Assembly (NCBI GenBank): GCA_030834905.1
Contig: JAUQWZ010000002.1
Span: 124,001 to 188,000 of the forward strand
Direction: 5' to 3'
DNA: 64,000 bases
From: Aggregatilineales bacterium
GTDB lineage: Bacteria > Chloroflexota > Anaerolineae > Aggregatilineales > Phototrophicaceae
The position numbers and the translations under genes were made by a program. Of the stretch, positions 35,331-47,889 are shown in pieces; the stretch's first letter is position 1; each line of letters begins with the position of its first letter. The notes under the pieces are model-generated. The model was not told where the DNA came from. It saw nothing but the letters and a program-made list of their open reading frames with translations, and made no database searches.

Positions 35331-36017
35331 ATGAGCTTTCAGGTGCGCCGCGCTTCTGCGGATGATGGATCGTCCATTGCGAGAATTATGCAGACCAGCC
35401 AGCTTGAAAACAACCCTGATCCGGCTCGTATCGCCCGGCTGATCCCGCAGCATTCGACGTTAGTGGCGGAACAGGCAGGGGTTATCGCCGGATTCGTGGA
35501 CGCCTTCGTGACTGTCGCCCTCGACGGGCTGGCGCGTTGGGAAGTGGATCTGCTGGGTGTTGATCCGCAGTGGCGGAATCGAGGCATCGCCCGGCAGTTG
35601 GTGCTGGCGTCGTTGCGCGCGGCGCTGTCGCTTGATCTGCGATACGCGCGGGCGCTCATCCGAACGGACAATTACCCCTCGCAGCGTGCCTTTGCCTGGT
35701 GCGGCTTCGCACCGCAGTCGATTCCATCGGTTCTGTACGTCGGCGAGCCTGTTACTGCGCCCGCGCCTTCACTGCCCGACGGCGCGCGTCTGGTCACTGT
35801 CGAGACGTTCACTTACGGCGGCGTATGGATTGAAGGGGCGTTTTCAGCGGCATCCTTTCAGGCGGCGCGGGCGCTGATTTTTCAGCGGAGTCACACCACG
35901 GCTGGGGCGGTGATCCGGCAGGATGATTCGCTGGCGATAGAAGCGGCTGAACGGGCGGGATTTGTGCCGGTTGGGGAATTTGACTGGTGGGAACGGACTA
36001 CAGCGGACGCTGTCTGA
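35331..36017 (+). CDS. GNAT-family acetyltransferase
   Basis: Acetyl-CoA-dependent transferases of this fold modify amines on diverse substrates. The first half (about 1-135) is a clear GNAT domain: VRRASADDGSSIARIMQ, VDLLGVDPQWRNRGIARQLV (acetyl-CoA pyrophosphate loop) and TDNYPSQRAFAWCGF. The last 80 residues look like a weaker second GNAT half (AIEAAERAGFVPVGEFDWWER). Start ATG 35331 is preferred; ATG 35313 would overlap the divergent gene's start. The 3' end overlaps the convergent DUF58 gene by 20 bases. Confidence 0.82.
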   Translation: MSFQVRRASADDGSSIARIMQTSQLENNPDPARIARLIPQHSTLVAEQAGVIAGFVDAFVTVALDGLARWEVDLLGVDPQWRNRGIARQLVLASLRAALSLDLRYARALIRTDNYPSQRAFAWCGFAPQSIPSVLYVGEPVTAPAPSLPDGARLVTVETFTYGGVWIEGAFSAASFQAARALIFQRSHTTAGAVIRQDDSLAIEAAERAGFVPVGEFDWWERTTADAV

Positions 36018-37251
36018 GCGCCGCCGTCAGGTCGTCGCCGTAGCGAATGACGATAGTTGGGATTTTCGCCAGCCGCAGCATCGGCTGAATGCTCTCCGCG
36101 GGCACGCCGCCACCGAAAGAAGCCGGGTCAATCAACACGCAGACCGGACGGATACCCTTACGCGCCAGCACCTGCGCCTCGGTGATCCAGCGCGCGTCCA
36201 GCGACGCCGTGACAATGACCAGCGTTGTGCCGCGCGTGAAGTAGGGCGTCTCCAGCGACAGCATTTCCGCCAGCGAGTAATTGGTGAAGCTGCGGGCGAC
36301 GGCGAGCGACTGCAAAATGCGCAGCAGCTGGCGGTTGCCGCGTTCGGGCTGCTGAATTTCACGGTGCGGCGTGTAGGCAGCAAAGCCAAGCGCGCGTTCC
36401 TGATCGACGAAAAACTTCACCAGCGACGCCGCCACAACCACCGCGTATTCTTCGGTTGAGGGCGGAATATCCGGACTCATCGGGATGACCGCGCCGCTGC
36501 CATTGATGCGCTTCAGGTTCGGATGCTCGCACAGCGACGCGGCGGAGAAATCGACGAACATCCAGATGTCCACCATCGGATCGATCTCAAATTCCTTGAC
36601 CATCAGCCGGTCGCGGCGGGCGGTGGTTGCCCAGTGGATGCGGTTGAAGGCGTCGCCGGTCACGTACTCGCGCACGCCTGCCGCGTTGGTGGTGATATTT
36701 TGCGCGCGCCGCCGCTGGGCATCGCCGCCGGAGAGGACACCCATCGGCAGCTCGAAGTCTTCGACATACACCGTTTGCGGATAGACGATGATGCTTGAAG
36801 TCGCCGCCAGCTTGCGCGGTGACGCGAACAAGCCGAACGGATCGCCGCTGATGATGCTGACGGGACCGAGCGTGAATTCCCCGCGAACGGTGCAGGGAGT
36901 CTCGACATACCAGCGGTAGCTGGAGCGCGGACCCAAGCCTGGCACGACGGTGCTGGCGCGGTGACCAGGCATGTTTGAGTGATCGCGGATTTCCAGCCAC
37001 AGCTTGGGCATCCACGAGCGATTGGTGACGACGAAGACCTCTTCCAGATTCCGCCCGACCTGAGCGCGGCGTGTCCGCGTCCGGCGCGAAATCGCCAGCC
37101 AGCGGACGGCGCTCCACGACCAGATCAGCGAGACGATCAGGAGTGCCCCCAGCAAGTAGGACAGGTTGAAGAAGAACGAGCGTCCAGTGAACAGCCCGGC
37201 GAGTAAACTGACGATCAACAGGCTGTAGACGGTATTGCGGCGGTTAGGCAT
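35998..37251 (-). CDS. DUF58 domain protein (MoxR partner)
   Basis: The 417-residue protein has two N-terminal membrane helices (about 9-45) and the DUF58 domain: GVREYVTGDAFNRIHWATTAR, then RDRLMVKEFEIDPMVDIWMFVD, a VWA-like strand. These proteins work with MoxR AAA+ ATPases, usually in metalloenzyme or surface-complex maturation. The MoxR gene ends 2 bases upstream, so the pair is co-transcribed. The transglutaminase gene that often follows is missing. Confidence 0.92.
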   Translation of the reverse strand: MPNRRNTVYSLLIVSLLAGLFTGRSFFFNLSYLLGALLIVSLIWSWSAVRWLAISRRTRTRRAQVGRNLEEVFVVTNRSWMPKLWLEIRDHSNMPGHRASTVVPGLGPRSSYRWYVETPCTVRGEFTLGPVSIISGDPFGLFASPRKLAATSSIIVYPQTVYVEDFELPMGVLSGGDAQRRRAQNITTNAAGVREYVTGDAFNRIHWATTARRDRLMVKEFEIDPMVDIWMFVDFSAASLCEHPNLKRINGSGAVIPMSPDIPPSTEEYAVVVAASLVKFFVDQERALGFAAYTPHREIQQPERGNRQLLRILQSLAVARSFTNYSLAEMLSLETPYFTRGTTLVIVTASLDARWITEAQVLARKGIRPVCVLIDPASFGGGVPAESIQPMLRLAKIPTIVIRYGDDLTAALRQRPL

Positions 37252-37253
37252 TA

Positions 37254-38255
37254 TCAGCGCGCGACTGCACCAGGGACGGGTGTCGCGGTCAGGATATCCT
37301 GGACGATAGTGCGCGATGAAATGTCCTTGATTCGGGCTGCCGGACCGACGATGATACGATGCGCCAGCGTGACTTCAGCCAGCGCCTTCACGTCGTCGGG
37401 GACGACGTAATCGCGCCCCGCCATTGCTGCCCGCGCCTGCGAGGTGCGGAACAGCGCCAGCGACCCGCGCGGGCTGCTGCCGAGATACACATCCGGGTGC
37501 TGCCGCGTGGCAGTGACCAGATCGATGATATAGCGCTTGACTTCGTCCGCCACGTACACGTCGCGGACGGCTTGCTGCGCCGCCAGCAGTTCCTGCACGC
37601 TGACCACCTGATAGGTGTTGGCGAGTGGATGCTCGTGCTGCTGCGAGGTCAGGACGGTCATTTCCTCGTTGGGCGCGGGGTAGCCAAGCTGGATGCGCAC
37701 CAGGAAACGGTCAAGCTGCGCTTCCGGCAGCGGGAATGTGCCTTCATACTCAATCGGGTTCTGGGTGGCAAGCAGCAGGAAAGGCTCTTGCAGCGTGTAG
37801 GTCACGCCATCCACCGTGACCTGATGCTCTTCCATCGCTTCCAGCAGCGCCGCCTGTGTTTTTGGCGTCGCGCGGTTGATCTCATCGGCGAGGACGATCT
37901 GCGCCATAATCGGACCGGCGCGGAATTCAAACTCGCGTGTTTTCTGGTTGAATAACGAAACACCTGTCACGTCTGAAGGCAGCATATCCGGCGTGAACTG
38001 AATGCGGCTGAAGGTGCAGCCGATGGAGCGCGCCAGCGCCTTCGCCATCATGGTTTTGCCAACGCCGGGGATGTCTTCGATGAGAATGTGACCCTGACTG
38101 AGCAGCCCAAGCACCGTCATACGCACTTCGTTGCGCTTGCCGACAATGACCTGGCTCACGCTGACGGCGATCCGTTCAGCCACCTGCTGAACGATCTCCA
38201 CCGACCGAGCGCGACCGTTGTTCACCTGACGGGTTTCGTGAGGAAAATCGTGCAT
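37254..38255 (-). CDS. MoxR-family AAA+ ATPase
   Basis: The 333-residue protein has Walker [15 protein letters not shown] (about 60-73), [13 protein letters not shown], Walker [25 protein letters not shown], sensor [22 protein letters not shown] and the C-terminal lid with [18 protein letters not shown]. MoxR proteins act as chaperones for VWA/DUF58 partners, and the partner follows 2 bases downstream. TTTGAGAGTGTCAAA, a palindrome, lies in its leader at 38274-38288. Confidence 0.95.
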   Translation of the reverse strand: MHDFPHETRQVNNGRARSVEIVQQVAERIAVSVSQVIVGKRNEVRMTVLGLLSQGHILIEDIPGVGKTMMAKALARSIGCTFSRIQFTPDMLPSDVTGVSLFNQKTREFEFRAGPIMAQIVLADEINRATPKTQAALLEAMEEHQVTVDGVTYTLQEPFLLLATQNPIEYEGTFPLPEAQLDRFLVRIQLGYPAPNEEMTVLTSQQHEHPLANTYQVVSVQELLAAQQAVRDVYVADEVKRYIIDLVTATRQHPDVYLGSSPRGSLALFRTSQARAAMAGRDYVVPDDVKALAEVTLAHRIIVGPAARIKDISSRTIVQDILTATPVPGAVAR

Positions 38256-38347
38256 GTGACCTCAGTTACCTCATTTGACACTCTCAAAGTATAGCCGATG
38301 TTGTGGTGATGAACAGGCTGGATTGGAGTCGGTCAGCCTGCGCTATC

Positions 38348-38375
38348 TTGATGATTCACCTATGTTCGATATAAT
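38348..38375 (+). promoter_or_regulatory. Putative promoter of the roadblock gene
   Basis: TTGATG (38348-38353) and TATAAT (38370-38375) are 16 bases apart, 54 bases before the ATG at 38430. Confidence 0.5.
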
Positions 38376-38429
38376 AGCCATAGTAATCGAAGAGCGCCCC
38401 AGCACCCCTGCATTGAGAGGAGTCACGCC

Positions 38430-38801
38430 ATGGCAAAATCGCGGACCGAATTGATGGTCGAGCGTCTGCGTGACTTACAAACCGCAACCCCTGAAATCGA
38501 GGCGGCGGCGGTCGTCAGCGTTGACGGATTGACGATGGCTTCATCGCTTCCGGCGAACGTCGAAGAAGATCGCGTTTCGGCGATGTCAGCCGCGATGATT
38601 TCGCTTGGCGAGCGTATCGCCGGCGAACTTGGGCGCGGGCTGCTGGAGCAGGTTCACGTGAAGGGGGATGACGGCTACGTGATCCTGATGTCGGTCGGTG
38701 AAGAAGCGGTGCTGACCACGCTGGTGCGCGAAGGCGCGAAACTCGGGTTGGTGTTTCTCGATATGCGGCGCACAGCCGATGACCTGGGGAACCTGGTTTG
38801 A
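38430..38801 (+). CDS. Roadblock/LC7-domain protein
   Basis: The 123-residue protein matches Roadblock/LC7 along its full length: a first helix (ELMVERLRDLQTATPEIEAAAVVSVDGLTMASSLP), AAMISLGERIAGELGRG, the VKGDDGYVILMSVGEEAVLTTL strands and a last helix. Bacterial members such as MglB act as dimeric regulators of Ras-like GTPases. No MglA-like GTPase is in the window. Strong GAGAGGAG precedes the ATG. A terminator-like hairpin follows before pyrG. Confidence 0.9.
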   Translation: MAKSRTELMVERLRDLQTATPEIEAAAVVSVDGLTMASSLPANVEEDRVSAMSAAMISLGERIAGELGRGLLEQVHVKGDDGYVILMSVGEEAVLTTLVREGAKLGLVFLDMRRTADDLGNLV

Positions 38802-38835
38802 AGCCTGTGCGATATTAGCGGAGTACAGTCAGTTA

Positions 38836-38866
38836 CGGCGGGGAGCAGTCTCCCCGCCGCGCTTTT
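38836..38866 (+). terminator. Intrinsic terminator or leader hairpin between roadblock gene and pyrG
   Basis: CGGCGGGGAG and CTCCCCGCCG form a perfect 10-base-pair stem with a CAGT loop, followed by CGCTTTTG. It sits 35 bases after the roadblock stop and 20 bases before pyrG, so it either ends the first gene or tunes entry into pyrG. Confidence 0.7.
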
Positions 38867-38874
38867 GTGGATGA

Positions 38875-40572
<1,698 letters not shown>

Positions 40573-40575
40573 GCC

Positions 40576-41625
40576 ATGTCTATCGCCAGTTACATTCAAG
40601 CCATGCCGAAGGTTGAGCCGCTGCTTTCGCTCGAAGGCGCGATGCAGCAGAAATCACTGCTGAAGATCGCGGAGGCGAACGAAATTTCGGCGTCGGTCAA
40701 GCACTTCAACGATTGGGTCAGCCTGTTGGCGAAACCGGACTACAAACGGCTGGGCGACATCACCCGCATGGCGGCAAGCTGGCTCCAGATCGCCGACGAT
40801 CTCACCCGCGTGGTCTACGATGTGGGCGTGTCCTTAGCCAAGCAGAATGTCCGGTATGCCGAAATCTCGGTGAATCCCTCGCTGTATGACGGTGTTGGGC
40901 TGACATTCGAGGATTTTGTAGCCGCCATTAATGACGGACGCGAGCGCGCGCGCCGTGGTTGGGCTGTGGAAATGGCATGGGTGCTGACGGTTCCCCGCGA
41001 AGAACCGCGCCGCGCCGATGATTATGCCCGCGCATCGACCACTGTCAGCGCTCGCAAAAGTGGCATTGTCGCGCTGGGCTTAAGCGGTCGCGAAGAAGCG
41101 CAGCCCGTGGGGCAGTTCGAGCGCGCGTTCCGTACTGCGGAGAAGAAAGGTGTTGCCAGAGTTGTGCGCGCGGGCGATGGTCTGGGCGTTGAGGGCGTGT
41201 TAGCCGCCGTTGAGACGCTGGTGCCAAATCGCGTGGTCGATGCGCGCGGCATTCAGGACTCGCCGGAAGCGCTGAAGCTGCTCAGAGAGCAGGGGATAGC
41301 GGTAGGCTTCAGCATCACCCATGCCCTGCGCATGGGCTGGATCAGCGACGTGAGCGAATTCCCGCTGCGCCAGTTGTACGACGAAGGGCTGCTGGTATTC
41401 CTGGGCAGCGATATGCCGAGCATGTACCAGACATCACTGGTTGATGAGTACACGCAGGCAGTTGAGAAGGGCTTGATCTCGCTGGACGAACTGGACGAAC
41501 TGGCATTGAACGCCGTTCGCGCCAGCTTCCTGCCAGATGAAGAAAAAGCTGCCCTGCTGGAGCAGTTCCAGAGCGACTACGCTCAACTGCGTGCCGAGCA
41601 TGTACCGTCCGGCGAAGCGGTATAG
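40576..41625 (+). CDS. Adenosine deaminase-like protein lacking the metal ligands (predicted pseudoenzyme)
   Basis: The 349-residue protein aligns by eye with adenosine deaminase over its whole length: PKVEPLLSLEGAMQ at 11-24 (ADA: PKVELHxHLEGA), SGREEAQPVGQFERAF, AGDGLGVEGV, and GSDMPSMYQTSL (ADA: TDDPAMFGTSL). The zinc and catalytic residues are gone: HxH is Leu16/Ser18, HAGE reads RAGD, the GHG His is Arg, and the second DD is SD. The frame is intact and the gene is 3 bases behind pyrG, so it is under selection as a protein, probably non-catalytic. A strong terminator follows. Confidence 0.85.
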   Translation: MSIASYIQAMPKVEPLLSLEGAMQQKSLLKIAEANEISASVKHFNDWVSLLAKPDYKRLGDITRMAASWLQIADDLTRVVYDVGVSLAKQNVRYAEISVNPSLYDGVGLTFEDFVAAINDGRERARRGWAVEMAWVLTVPREEPRRADDYARASTTVSARKSGIVALGLSGREEAQPVGQFERAFRTAEKKGVARVVRAGDGLGVEGVLAAVETLVPNRVVDARGIQDSPEALKLLREQGIAVGFSITHALRMGWISDVSEFPLRQLYDEGLLVFLGSDMPSMYQTSLVDEYTQAVEKGLISLDELDELALNAVRASFLPDEEKAALLEQFQSDYAQLRAEHVPSGEAV

Positions 41626-41650
41626 GATACGAGTCTGCCGGTAGAATCGC

Positions 41651-41683
41651 GCAGGGGGACGAGCCATTAACTCGTCCCCCTGC
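41651..41683. terminator. Bidirectional terminator hairpin
   Basis: GCAGGGGGACGAG and CTCGTCCCCCTGC form a perfect 13-base-pair stem with a 7-base loop, between the convergent ADA-like and dnaK genes. GTCATTT follows rightward. It is the most stable-looking hairpin in the window. Confidence 0.8.
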
Positions 41684-41713
41684 GTCATTTATGCTCCTGC
41701 TGATGAGGCTGAA

Positions 41714-43597
<1,884 letters not shown>

Positions 43598-43633
43598 ACC
43601 AATACCTCTCTGCATGACTTGTTTTCACGTGTG

Positions 43634-43652
43634 ACATACTATCATTGTATGT
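43634..43652 (-). promoter_or_regulatory. Inverted repeat in the dnaK upstream region
   Basis: ACATAC and GTATGT flank a 7-base centre, 36 bases before the dnaK start. It is not the CIRCE (TTAGCACTC-N9-GAGTGCTAA) sequence. It could be an operator for another heat-shock regulator, or chance in an AT-rich stretch. Apart from this the 43598-43800 gap holds only AT-rich, promoter-like sequence. Confidence 0.35.
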
Positions 43653-43800
43653 TGCCAATATCAGATGGGTATTGAATTTCTGTATGAGGGGTATAAGAGG
43701 CTTTTCAGGGGGACAGCGGCTTGCATTGAACCGGACGCAAAAGGGCGACCTGATGAGCCGCCCTCGCAATTGTCAGCATTAAGATGGGGGCTGTGGCGGC

Positions 43801-44547
43801 TCAGGACGGCTCGTTGTGTTTGAAATCGACAAACCGGTAGCCGACGCCCCGTTCGGTGAGGATGTATCTGGGATTGGACGGATCTTCTTCGATCTTCTCG
43901 CGCAGATAGTTCACATACAGGCGAACGTAATGCGCCTCATCGCGGTACTCGTAGCCCCACACCTTCGCCAGAAGCTGATCGTGGGGTACCGTCCAACCCG
44001 CGTTCTCGATCAGGTGGTACAGCAGGCGGTATTCGGTGGGACGGAGCTTGATACGTTCACCGTTGACGATGACTTCGCGGCGGTTGAAATCGACGCTCAG
44101 CCGGTCATCAATCTTCAGGATCGCCCGGTCGGGCGCGGTGGACGGCATATCGGCGCGGCGCAGGACTGCCTTAATGCGGCTGGAAAGCTCACGCGGACCA
44201 AACGGCTTGGCGATGTAGTCGTCAGCGCCAAGCTCAAGCCCATACACTTTATCGTTCTCGTCGCCTTTGGCGGTCAGCATGATGACCGGAATGTTGGTGA
44301 ATTCACGCAGCATTCGCAGCGTCTCGAACCCGTCAAGCTCAGGCATCATCACGTCGAGCAGCACGATATCCGGCAGTTTGGTGCGAACGGCTTCCAGTGC
44401 TTCCAAGCCGTTGTGCGCTTCGATGACCTGATGCCCTTCAAGCTCAAGATTCATGCGGATAAAATTGATCATCCGGGGTTCATCGTCTACGACCAGGATA
44501 CGCTTTCCATCGCGCTGGGCGGCGCGTGGGATTTTTGGTGTGACCAT
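43801..44547 (-). CDS. OmpR/PhoB-type response regulator
   Basis: From ATG 44547 the protein is 248 residues. The receiver domain has VVDDEP, phospho-acceptor Asp in [24 protein letters not shown] and [13 protein letters not shown]. The C-terminal winged helix shows [50 protein letters not shown] and [10 protein letters not shown]. No histidine kinase is adjacent. It is last in a leftward unit with Hanks-type kinase and phosphatase genes. TTG 44562, overlapping the upstream stop (TTGA), is an alternative start. Confidence 0.93.
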   Translation of the reverse strand: MVTPKIPRAAQRDGKRILVVDDEPRMINFIRMNLELEGHQVIEAHNGLEALEAVRTKLPDIVLLDVMMPELDGFETLRMLREFTNIPVIMLTAKGDENDKVYGLELGADDYIAKPFGPRELSSRIKAVLRRADMPSTAPDRAILKIDDRLSVDFNRREVIVNGERIKLRPTEYRLLYHLIENAGWTVPHDQLLAKVWGYEYRDEAHYVRLYVNYLREKIEEDPSNPRYILTERGVGYRFVDFKHNEPS

Positions 44548-44558
44548 CGGTTTTTCGC

Positions 44559-44804
44559 TCAATCGTTTCGGAAGGGTAGTGGGAATTCCGTATCTTCCGT
44601 CTCTGACGGCAGAACTTCGATGAAAGTAACACGCCACAAGGGGAAAACCACCGTCTGGACGCCATCTTCCAGCCAGATGATCTCCTTATCTCCTTTTTCA
44701 CGTGGATTCTTGCCAATCAGCGCCTGATCGCTTGGTTTTGGCAGTTCATCGACGTCAACCTTGACGGGTTCTGCGTTGCTGATATGCACTAAGAGTGTAA
44801 TCAT
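44559..44804 (-). CDS. Small conserved-looking protein, unknown function
   Basis: The 81-residue acidic protein ([20 protein letters not shown] start, then [44 protein letters not shown]) has no membrane segment. It looks like a small beta domain: the strand [10 protein letters not shown] resembles closing strands of PilZ-like or SH3-like barrels. I cannot name a family. It lies between the FHA gene (33 bases) and the response regulator (11 bases), so it belongs to the signalling unit. Confidence 0.6.
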   Translation of the reverse strand: MITLLVHISNAEPVKVDVDELPKPSDQALIGKNPREKGDKEIIWLEDGVQTVVFPLWRVTFIEVLPSETEDTEFPLPFRND

Positions 44805-44837
44805 TCATAGCTCCTGCGCGATTTATCACGGTCATGT

Positions 44838-45344
44838 TTATGTTTTGAAGTAAATGTGCGCTATCAATTTGCCAAGCCGGATTTCGTCGCCATCACGCAG
44901 CACGCGTGGCTGATCGGGTATCAACCGCTGCCCATTGAGATGGGTACCGTTAGCGCTGCTCATATCCACGATAGTCAGTGTATCGTCGTTCCGGCTGATG
45001 GCGGCGTGAATCCGCGATACGCCTTTTTCCAGCGCCCCATAGGGTGTCAGGTCAAAATCTGGCTGCTGCGGACTGGTGGTATCCTGCCTTCCCAGAACCG
45101 TTCGCTGCTGCGGCTGGAGTGTAATCGGGTCGTCGGCATCACGAATGTGCAGAATGATGAACGACTGCTGGTCGAAACGCGCCGTTCCCCAGGTGGAGCG
45201 CGACGCAAATTCATCAGTGTCAAAATCCAGCTCGCGTGTTGGCACTGTCGTGCTTGAAAGGGATTCCGCTAAACGCTGACCGCATTCTTCGCAATATAAG
45301 AATCCGGGGCGATTACGATATCCACAATACGGACATATCATCAT
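44838..45344 (-). CDS. FHA-domain protein with N-terminal zinc ribbon
   Basis: FHA domains bind phosphothreonine peptides. The 168-residue protein has a zinc ribbon at 4-21 (CPYC and CEEC), a Ser/Thr-rich linker (about 27-55, with VPTRELDFDTDE, a possible phosphorylation site), and the FHA domain at 60-165: VLGRQDT, GVSRIHAAISRND, DMSSANGTHLNGQRL and DGDEIRLGKL. All FHA phosphopeptide residues (Gly-Arg, Ser-x-x-His, Asn) are present. Its start overlaps the J-VWA stop (ATGA). It probably reads the output of the kinase in the same unit. Confidence 0.94.
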   Translation of the reverse strand: MMICPYCGYRNRPGFLYCEECGQRLAESLSSTTVPTRELDFDTDEFASRSTWGTARFDQQSFIILHIRDADDPITLQPQQRTVLGRQDTTSPQQPDFDLTPYGALEKGVSRIHAAISRNDDTLTIVDMSSANGTHLNGQRLIPDQPRVLRDGDEIRLGKLIAHIYFKT

Positions 45345-46831
45345 TCGTCACCAATTTCCACGCTTGCACCTAATATAAGTGTGCGAGTCTGATACTTTAG
45401 CGCCTTTCGTCCTTTGTCAGTGAGATTATAGGTGTAGGCGACCTGCTGCGCTTCTGCGCGCGCCTGCTGCGCCAGTTCAGGCTCGCCGAGTTCCAGAAGC
45501 CGTGTTGCCAGGTTTTCCAGCCTGCGAGTTGCTTCGCGGACATCGCCGTTTTCGAGCGCTTCCTGAGCGCGCTCCTGCATCCGATAGAGGGTCAGCTTGC
45601 CCAGCGCGTCCAGGATGGCGGCTGGGGGGTCTTCCTGCTGTGGTTCGGGGGTAATTTCAACTGAAAAATCACTGAGAACCTGGTATTTCTGCAATCGGTT
45701 CGCCAGCACGTCGCCGGAGGCGACCAGCCGGGCTATCGAACGAAAGCCAAACTGTAGTTCCGCGGGCATTTCAAATTGCAGCAGCACCGAGATCGTGCGG
45801 TTAAGCTGGAGGCTGCCAAGCGGGATATTGCCTTCATCCACCGACAGCGGCTGGGGATTAGGCGACAACTTGAACGCCGATTCCAGCCGAATATCGGGGT
45901 CTGGGGCAATGGAGAGATGCGCCCGTTCTGCAAAGATGTTCGACAGATTGCGGACGTGGTCGTTGAGAAACTTGACGACGGAATTGGTGGAATTAATGTA
46001 AGCTGACGAGCCGCCGGTCAACGAGGCGAGTTCATCCAGAAATTTATCGTTCCACTCCTGTCCCAAGCCCATCGCGCTGATGCTAATGCCTTCTCTGGTC
46101 ACTTCGCGGGCAAGGGCAAGGCAGCGATCCTGATCGCCGTAGGTATTGCCGTCCGTCAGCAGGATGACGTGGTTGACCAGGCGCGGTGCCAGGTACTTTC
46201 GGTTCTGCTCGACACCTGCCGCCAGTCCCTTATAAATTTCAGTGCCGCCAGATGCCATCATCAGGCTGATTCGCGCCTTAAGCGCCGACTTTTCGGTGAC
46301 CGTGGTTGCGGGAATCACCACTTCGGCGTGGTCGTTGAACGACACCACCGAGAACACATCTTCGGGCGTAAGCTGGTCGATGATCTGGTGCGCGGCAACT
46401 TTCACCCGGTCAAGGCGCGTGCCACTCATGGAATTACTGTGATCCAGTACCAGCGTCAGGTTCAGCCGCGACTCGCGCTTGTGCTGACCTTCCTGCGCGC
46501 GCGGGTCGGGCAGGATTTCTGCCAGCAAATAGAGCACCTGTGGTTCCGACAGCGGCATAATCGAGCGCTTGCTCGGCATCACCCGCAGGCTGAAGTAGAG
46601 GTTGTTGGGGTCTTTCGACTGCTGGGAGTCGTCATATCGTCGCCGCTGCATGGCATCAGTCAGCAGATCGTGAGCGACGGTAATATCCTGAAACTGCACG
46701 CCAGCGCCGGGCGCGCGGTTGACATCCGGGTGAAGCCGCCGGGCGATCCGTCGGTAGGCGGCTTTGATTTCGTCTGCTGGCGCATCGGGCGATATGCCAA
46801 GAATGATATAGGGGTCAAAATCGACGGGCAT
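45341..46831 (-). CDS. J-domain/VWA-domain fusion protein
   Basis: The 496-residue protein begins with a short J-domain (residues 5-68) that retains the DnaK-stimulating HPD at 34-36. A VWA domain follows (about 124-300) with a complete MIDAS: DHSNS (Asp130, Ser132, Ser134), GGTEIYKG and LLTDGNTYGD. The rest is beta-rich and then helical (about 430-480: RATRRLENLATRLLELGEPELAQQ). It is soluble, with no signal peptide. It sits between PP2C and FHA genes of the kinase unit, and dnaK lies nearby, so a chaperone-linked adaptor role is plausible. Confidence 0.93.
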   Translation of the reverse strand: MPVDFDPYIILGISPDAPADEIKAAYRRIARRLHPDVNRAPGAGVQFQDITVAHDLLTDAMQRRRYDDSQQSKDPNNLYFSLRVMPSKRSIMPLSEPQVLYLLAEILPDPRAQEGQHKRESRLNLTLVLDHSNSMSGTRLDRVKVAAHQIIDQLTPEDVFSVVSFNDHAEVVIPATTVTEKSALKARISLMMASGGTEIYKGLAAGVEQNRKYLAPRLVNHVILLTDGNTYGDQDRCLALAREVTREGISISAMGLGQEWNDKFLDELASLTGGSSAYINSTNSVVKFLNDHVRNLSNIFAERAHLSIAPDPDIRLESAFKLSPNPQPLSVDEGNIPLGSLQLNRTISVLLQFEMPAELQFGFRSIARLVASGDVLANRLQKYQVLSDFSVEITPEPQQEDPPAAILDALGKLTLYRMQERAQEALENGDVREATRRLENLATRLLELGEPELAQQARAEAQQVAYTYNLTDKGRKALKYQTRTLILGASVEIGDE

Positions 46832-46847
46832 TATCTTGCCGTTCTGG

Positions 46848-47849
46848 TTAGCCGGGAAGTTTCAATAACACGGCGGTAACATTGTCTATCCCGCCCCGCA
46901 TATTCGCAAGCGCGACCAGTTTGTTGCACGCTTCCTGCGGGTTTTGATGTTTGGTTACGATGTCCAGGATTTCATTATCTGTTGCCTGATTCCAAAGTCC
47001 GTCACTGCACAGCAGCAGGCGGGAATTCGGCGGCAGTCTTCGCGTGAGCGTATCGACTTCGACGTTCTCGTTCTGACCAAGCGCCCGGTAGAGCACATTC
47101 GGCTGCTGGTGATCGCCGGCTTCTTCCGGCGTCAATTGACCGAGTTCGATCAGCCGTTGGACGAGCGAATGGTCACGGGTAACTTGTTCGATTATACCTT
47201 TGTGGATCAAATAGATGCGACTGTCACCGACATGGGCTATATATGCCAGGTCGCCGATGACGACGGCGGCAGTGATGGTGGTGCCGCCTTCGGGCACTTT
47301 GGCGACGACATCCGAATTTGCCTGCTGCACCGCTTCGATGAGGACTTCATTGACCGGTATCTCGTTGGCGCGGTTGTCGCCGTGAACCATCGGCATATAC
47401 AGCGCGTCAAGAATCTGGCTCGCCACCGAACGGGCGGTGATGGCGGAAGCCTTCTCACCGTCCTGATGCCCACCCATGCCGTCCGCCACGACAAACAAGC
47501 CAAAATCGGGCCATTCGTCGGCGCTGCGCGTTGTGGCGAAAAACGAGAATGCCGCATCCTGATTATTGGTTCGCACCTTGCCAATGTCAGTAAGCTGTCC
47601 AAAGCTGGCGTGCTCGTTGCCCATCGGCGGCAGGACGGTATCCTGCGGCAGCGGTCGGGTTGCCCCATCGACTACCGTATGGACGGCGACATCGGCGGTC
47701 GAGCGAATGTCGATGAGTTCTTTGGTTTCTGCCTCTGCATTGGCAGCCGTCTCAGGTAACTCGCTGACGGCTGGCGTCACCGCTGCTTCGGCTTCTTTTT
47801 CGGGAACATTATTGCTGCTTGGGCTGAATATCCGGCGAAACCAGGTCAT
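46848..47849 (-). CDS. PP2C-family protein serine/threonine phosphatase
   Basis: The 333-residue protein, from ATG 47849 with GGAG 7 bases upstream, carries a variable N-terminal region of about 90 residues rich in Ala/Glu/Thr and then the PP2C domain: GKVRTNNQDA, VVADGMGGHQDGEKAS, IAHVGDSRIYLI, LLLCSDGLWNQ and GGIDNVTAVLL. All metal-binding Asp residues are present. The longer open frame (to 48056) runs over the kinase 3' end and is not used. It follows the kinase by 40 bases and should reverse its phosphorylations. Confidence 0.95.
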   Translation of the reverse strand: MTWFRRIFSPSSNNVPEKEAEAAVTPAVSELPETAANAEAETKELIDIRSTADVAVHTVVDGATRPLPQDTVLPPMGNEHASFGQLTDIGKVRTNNQDAAFSFFATTRSADEWPDFGLFVVADGMGGHQDGEKASAITARSVASQILDALYMPMVHGDNRANEIPVNEVLIEAVQQANSDVVAKVPEGGTTITAAVVIGDLAYIAHVGDSRIYLIHKGIIEQVTRDHSLVQRLIELGQLTPEEAGDHQQPNVLYRALGQNENVEVDTLTRRLPPNSRLLLCSDGLWNQATDNEILDIVTKHQNPQEACNKLVALANMRGGIDNVTAVLLKLPG

Positions 47850-47889
47850 CTTCTCACTCCACAGTATGCGGCAGTCGCGGCAGCATCGT

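Noticed and set aside
43598..43800. CIRCE heat-shock operator before dnaK
   Set aside because: I looked for TTAGCACTC-N9-GAGTGCTAA and found no match; only an unrelated 6-base inverted repeat is present.
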